A stretch of 7,867 nt of DNA, from positions 1-7,867 of the forward strand of contig CABQJJ010000077.1 of NCBI GenBank assembly GCA_902464485.1. The letters run 5' to 3'. Positions 6,031 through 7,867 of this stretch are shown piece after piece (position 1 is the stretch's first letter; each line of letters begins with the position of its first letter). The position numbers and the translations under genes are program-made. Under the pieces are notes generated by a model, which saw only the letters and a list, made by a program, of their open reading frames with translations, was not told the origin of the DNA and searched no databases. Source of the DNA: an uncultured Collinsella sp. (GTDB taxonomy: Bacteria > Actinomycetota > Coriobacteriia > Coriobacteriales > Coriobacteriaceae).

Positions 6031-6035
6031 AGGGG
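6031..6035 (+). promoter_or_regulatory. Ribosome binding site deciding a TTG start for lspA
   Basis: AGGGG, 6 bases before TTG 6042. It favours this rare start codon over ATG 6060, before which only TTCTGCGGAT is found. Confidence 0.55.
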
Positions 6036-6041
6036 ATTGAT

Positions 6042-6641
6042 TTGGGTCGTTCTGCGGATATGACGCCGCCTTTGCGTTGGCGGTTGGGTGTTGCTGGTGG
6101 GGTGGCGCTGGTTGTGCTGCTTGTTGACCAGCTGACCAAGCTTGCGGTTCGTGCCGTGGGCGACGCTTTGCATGTGACCGTCATCCCTGGTGTCATCGAC
6201 TTTATGTTTGTCCGCAATATCGGTGCCGCCTTTAGCATGGGCGAGGGGCATGGCATCGCGTTTGCCGTGCTGGCGTTGGCGGTCATTATCGCTATTGCCG
6301 TGTACCTCGTTCGTGCACCCCAGCTCGCCCATCTTGAGGTTGTGGGCATGGCGATGGTCGCGGGCGGTGCTATCGGCAACGCTATCGATCGTTTGGCCTT
6401 TGGCTTCGTGACCGATTTTATTGCCACCACCTTCATCGACTTTCCCGTCTTCAATGTGGCCGATATCGGCATTACCTTGGGCGTCGTGCTCGCCCTCTTT
6501 GGCTACATGTTCTTGAGCCCCGCGGCCCGTGAGGTCGATGCGACTGCCGAGCTTAACGCCCGCGACGAGGCCCGCGCCAAGCGCAAAGCCAAGCAGCGTG
6601 GGGAGCGTGCCCGCAAGATTCGCGAAAGGAATGAGCGCTAA
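6042..6641 (+). CDS. lspA: Lipoprotein signal peptidase (signal peptidase II)
   Basis: Integral membrane aspartyl protease that removes the signal peptide from prolipoproteins after diacylglyceryl modification. 199 residues. Seen: membrane helix at about 15-33 containing DQLTK; NIGAAFSM (59-66); helix at about 70-90; GGAIGNAIDRLAFGFVTDF with catalytic Asp116; FNVADIGITLG with catalytic Asp141; and a final helix at about 142-160. The remaining 38 or so residues (162-199) form a highly charged Lys/Arg/Glu tail not needed by the family core, which is about 160 residues. Start: TTG at 6042 with AGGGG (6031-6035) six bases upstream; the next in-frame ATG (6060) lacks a good site and would still keep every domain. 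The stop overlaps the start of the next gene (TAATG), indicating coupled translation. Confidence 0.95.
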   Translation: MGRSADMTPPLRWRLGVAGGVALVVLLVDQLTKLAVRAVGDALHVTVIPGVIDFMFVRNIGAAFSMGEGHGIAFAVLALAVIIAIAVYLVRAPQLAHLEVVGMAMVAGGAIGNAIDRLAFGFVTDFIATTFIDFPVFNVADIGITLGVVLALFGYMFLSPAAREVDATAELNARDEARAKRKAKQRGERARKIRERNER

Positions 6642-7654
6642 TGGCCGACATCCATATCCTTGTTGCCGATGATGCTGCTGGTCAGCGTCTTGACGCCTAT
6701 CTGGGCGCCAATGACGGCTGCCCTACGCGTTCTGCCTGCGCGCATCTGATCGAGGGCGGTGCCGTTGCCGTCAACGGCGAGACATGCCTGTCAAAAAAGT
6801 ATGCCGTGCGCTCCGGCGACCGTATTTCGGTCGATTTGCCCGAGCCGCACGATCCCACCGACGTGATTCCCGAGGCCATTCCCCTCGATATCCGCTATGA
6901 GGACGACTACCTCATCGTGCTCTCCAAGCAGCGCGGTCTGGTGTGCCATCCCGCTCATGGCCACGAGAGCGGCACCCTTGCGAACGCCTTGGTCTATCAC
7001 TGTGGCATCGACCATCTGGGCACCGTGCAGGGTGAGGACCGCCCCGGCATCGTACATCGCCTGGATCGTGACACCTCGGGCCTTATGCTCGCGGCAAAAG
7101 ACGACGACACCCAGCGCGCACTCCAGAATCTTATCCGCACGCGTACGCTCGACCGCCGCTACATTACGCTCGTCCACGGCCACATTGCCATGGACGAGGG
7201 CACCATTAACACCGGTATCGCCCGTTCTACGCGCGACCGTGTCAAGATGGCGGTTTCGGACGATCCTTTCGCGCGCCAGGCCATTACGACCTTTAAGGTC
7301 CTCGAGCGCTTCGATTCCACGCGTTTTGACGACGGCTACACGCTCGTCGAGTGCCACCTGTTTACCGGCCGCACGCATCAGATTCGTGTGCACATGCGCC
7401 ATATTAACCACGCCTGCGTGGGCGACCCACTCTACGGCAAGTGCGATGCGCGTGCCGATCAGGGTCTGACCAGGCAGTTCCTTCATTCCTGGCGCGTGGC
7501 GTTCGATCATCCGGTAACGGGGGAGCACATTGAGTGCCGTGACGAACTGCCGTGGGATCTTGCGGCGGTTCTGGATGATCTGGCTCCTCGTTCGCTCGGC
7601 CGCACTGCCGCCGGTGACGAAATCGTCCCGCAGCTCGGTCTGCTCGAAGCCTAG
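6641..7654 (+). CDS. rluD: RluA-family 23S rRNA pseudouridine synthase (RluD type)
   Basis: Converts specific uridines of large-subunit rRNA to pseudouridine; cytosolic. 337 residues. Seen: an N-terminal S4 RNA-binding domain (about 14-75, QRLDAYL...LIEGGAVAVNG...SGDRISVDLPE), the catalytic domain from about 80 with LDIRYEDDYLIVLSKQRGL and HPAHGHESGTLANAL, the signature HRLDRDTSG at 139-147 with catalytic Asp144, and GRTHQIRVH from residue 243. The usual NKPAG loop reads SKQRG here. S4 plus full length fits RluD, which acts in the helix 69 region; RluC-like specificity cannot be excluded from sequence alone. It starts at ATG 6641, overlapping the lspA stop, with GAAAGGA 10 bases upstream; lspA-rluD is a common gene pair. 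No terminator hairpin is visible after the stop. Confidence 0.93.
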   Translation: MADIHILVADDAAGQRLDAYLGANDGCPTRSACAHLIEGGAVAVNGETCLSKKYAVRSGDRISVDLPEPHDPTDVIPEAIPLDIRYEDDYLIVLSKQRGLVCHPAHGHESGTLANALVYHCGIDHLGTVQGEDRPGIVHRLDRDTSGLMLAAKDDDTQRALQNLIRTRTLDRRYITLVHGHIAMDEGTINTGIARSTRDRVKMAVSDDPFARQAITTFKVLERFDSTRFDDGYTLVECHLFTGRTHQIRVHMRHINHACVGDPLYGKCDARADQGLTRQFLHSWRVAFDHPVTGEHIECRDELPWDLAAVLDDLAPRSLGRTAAGDEIVPQLGLLEA

Positions 7655-7672
7655 CCAGTATTAGATGGTTTC

Positions 7673-7699
7673 TTGAACTCGGTAAGCCTGCGGTAAGAT
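7673..7699 (+). promoter_or_regulatory. Candidate promoter for the gene at the right edge
   Basis: TTGAAC (7673-7678) and TAAGAT (7694-7699) are 15 bases apart, a little short, within an AT-rich gap after rluD and about 40 bases before the next start codon. The -10 box TAAGAT also occurs in the AT-rich stretch before lspA. Confidence 0.4.
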
Positions 7700-7736
7700 A
7701 TACGATTGTTTACGTAACGCGTTGCTGGGAGCCTGC

Positions 7737-7867
7737 ATGCTCGCCTTTTTACAAACCAACACACCCATCGTGATCTTCAACCAGATTGTCGTCACGCTGC
7801 TCACGGTCTGCTTTCTGTACCAGGTGGTCTTCTTTGTCATTGGCGCTCTTCGTGGCGAGGTCGCGCC
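7737..7867 (+). CDS. N-terminus of a membrane protein, possibly a membrane-anchored glycosyltransferase (3' end outside window)
   Basis: Open frame from ATG 7737 to the right edge, 43 full codons, with GGGAG (7727-7731) five bases upstream. The peptide starts MLAFLQTNTPIVIFNQIVV and continues through a long hydrophobic stretch (residues 9-37, TLLTVCFLYQVVFFVIGAL) to RGEVA, giving one or two membrane helices or a signal anchor with a short N-terminal segment. Such an N-terminal anchor ahead of a cytosolic domain occurs in processive family 2 glycosyltransferases, but no catalytic motif is inside the window, so this identity is a guess. That it is a real gene is supported by the ribosome site, the preceding promoter-like sequence and codon use like its neighbours. 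Confidence 0.65.
   Translation, partial: MLAFLQTNTPIVIFNQIVVTLLTVCFLYQVVFFVIGALRGEVA

Noticed and set aside
7655..7672. Terminator directly after rluD
   Set aside because: No inverted repeat followed by a T-run could be found between the rluD stop and the promoter-like sequence.

Overview
The window looks like a core-chromosome segment from a high-GC gut actinobacterium of the class Coriobacteriia, most probably Collinsella or a close relative. This is inferred from the strong G/C bias at third codon positions, the long spurious antisense reading frames that such a bias produces, and the type of FtsH, IleS and LspA proteins encoded. No rRNA, tRNA, transposase, phage gene or CRISPR array was seen, and composition is even throughout.

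Layout from left to right: (1) the 3' part of ftsH (membrane AAA+/zinc protease), closed by a strong intrinsic terminator; (2) a small DUF523 gene tucked between that terminator and a second strong hairpin terminator; (3) on the minus strand, convergent with it, an iron-type alcohol dehydrogenase of the GldA fold with all three metal ligands present but the usual glycerol-contacting aspartate replaced by cysteine; (4) a roughly 490-base gap holding divergent promoters and a full-length isoleucine T-box leader with ATC specifier, antiterminator, competing terminator and U-tract; (5) ileS, about 933 residues, bacterial type with a C-terminal zinc finger; (6) a structured intergenic stretch with a 13-bp hairpin and a nested 98-nt hairpin that probably ends the ileS transcript; (7) lspA and an RluD-type pseudouridine synthase gene, translationally coupled through TAATG; (8) the first 43 codons of a membrane-anchored protein, possibly a glycosyltransferase, running off the right edge.

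Most genes are housekeeping: membrane protein quality control, tRNA charging, lipoprotein maturation and 23S rRNA modification. The best-supported regulatory logic is the T-box: uncharged tRNA-Ile should stabilise the antiterminator and let transcription run into ileS. This leader is a transcription-attenuation type with a complete Stem I, unlike the ultrashort, translation-acting ileS T-boxes known from mycobacteria and relatives, and its tRNA-binding bulge (TGGTTAA) departs from the usual TGGNACC. I did not find a convincing new multi-gene system. The points worth a second look are the T-box variant, the nested hairpin after ileS, the promoter-less position of the DUF523 gene, the dehydrogenase's substrate pocket and the basic tail on LspA.
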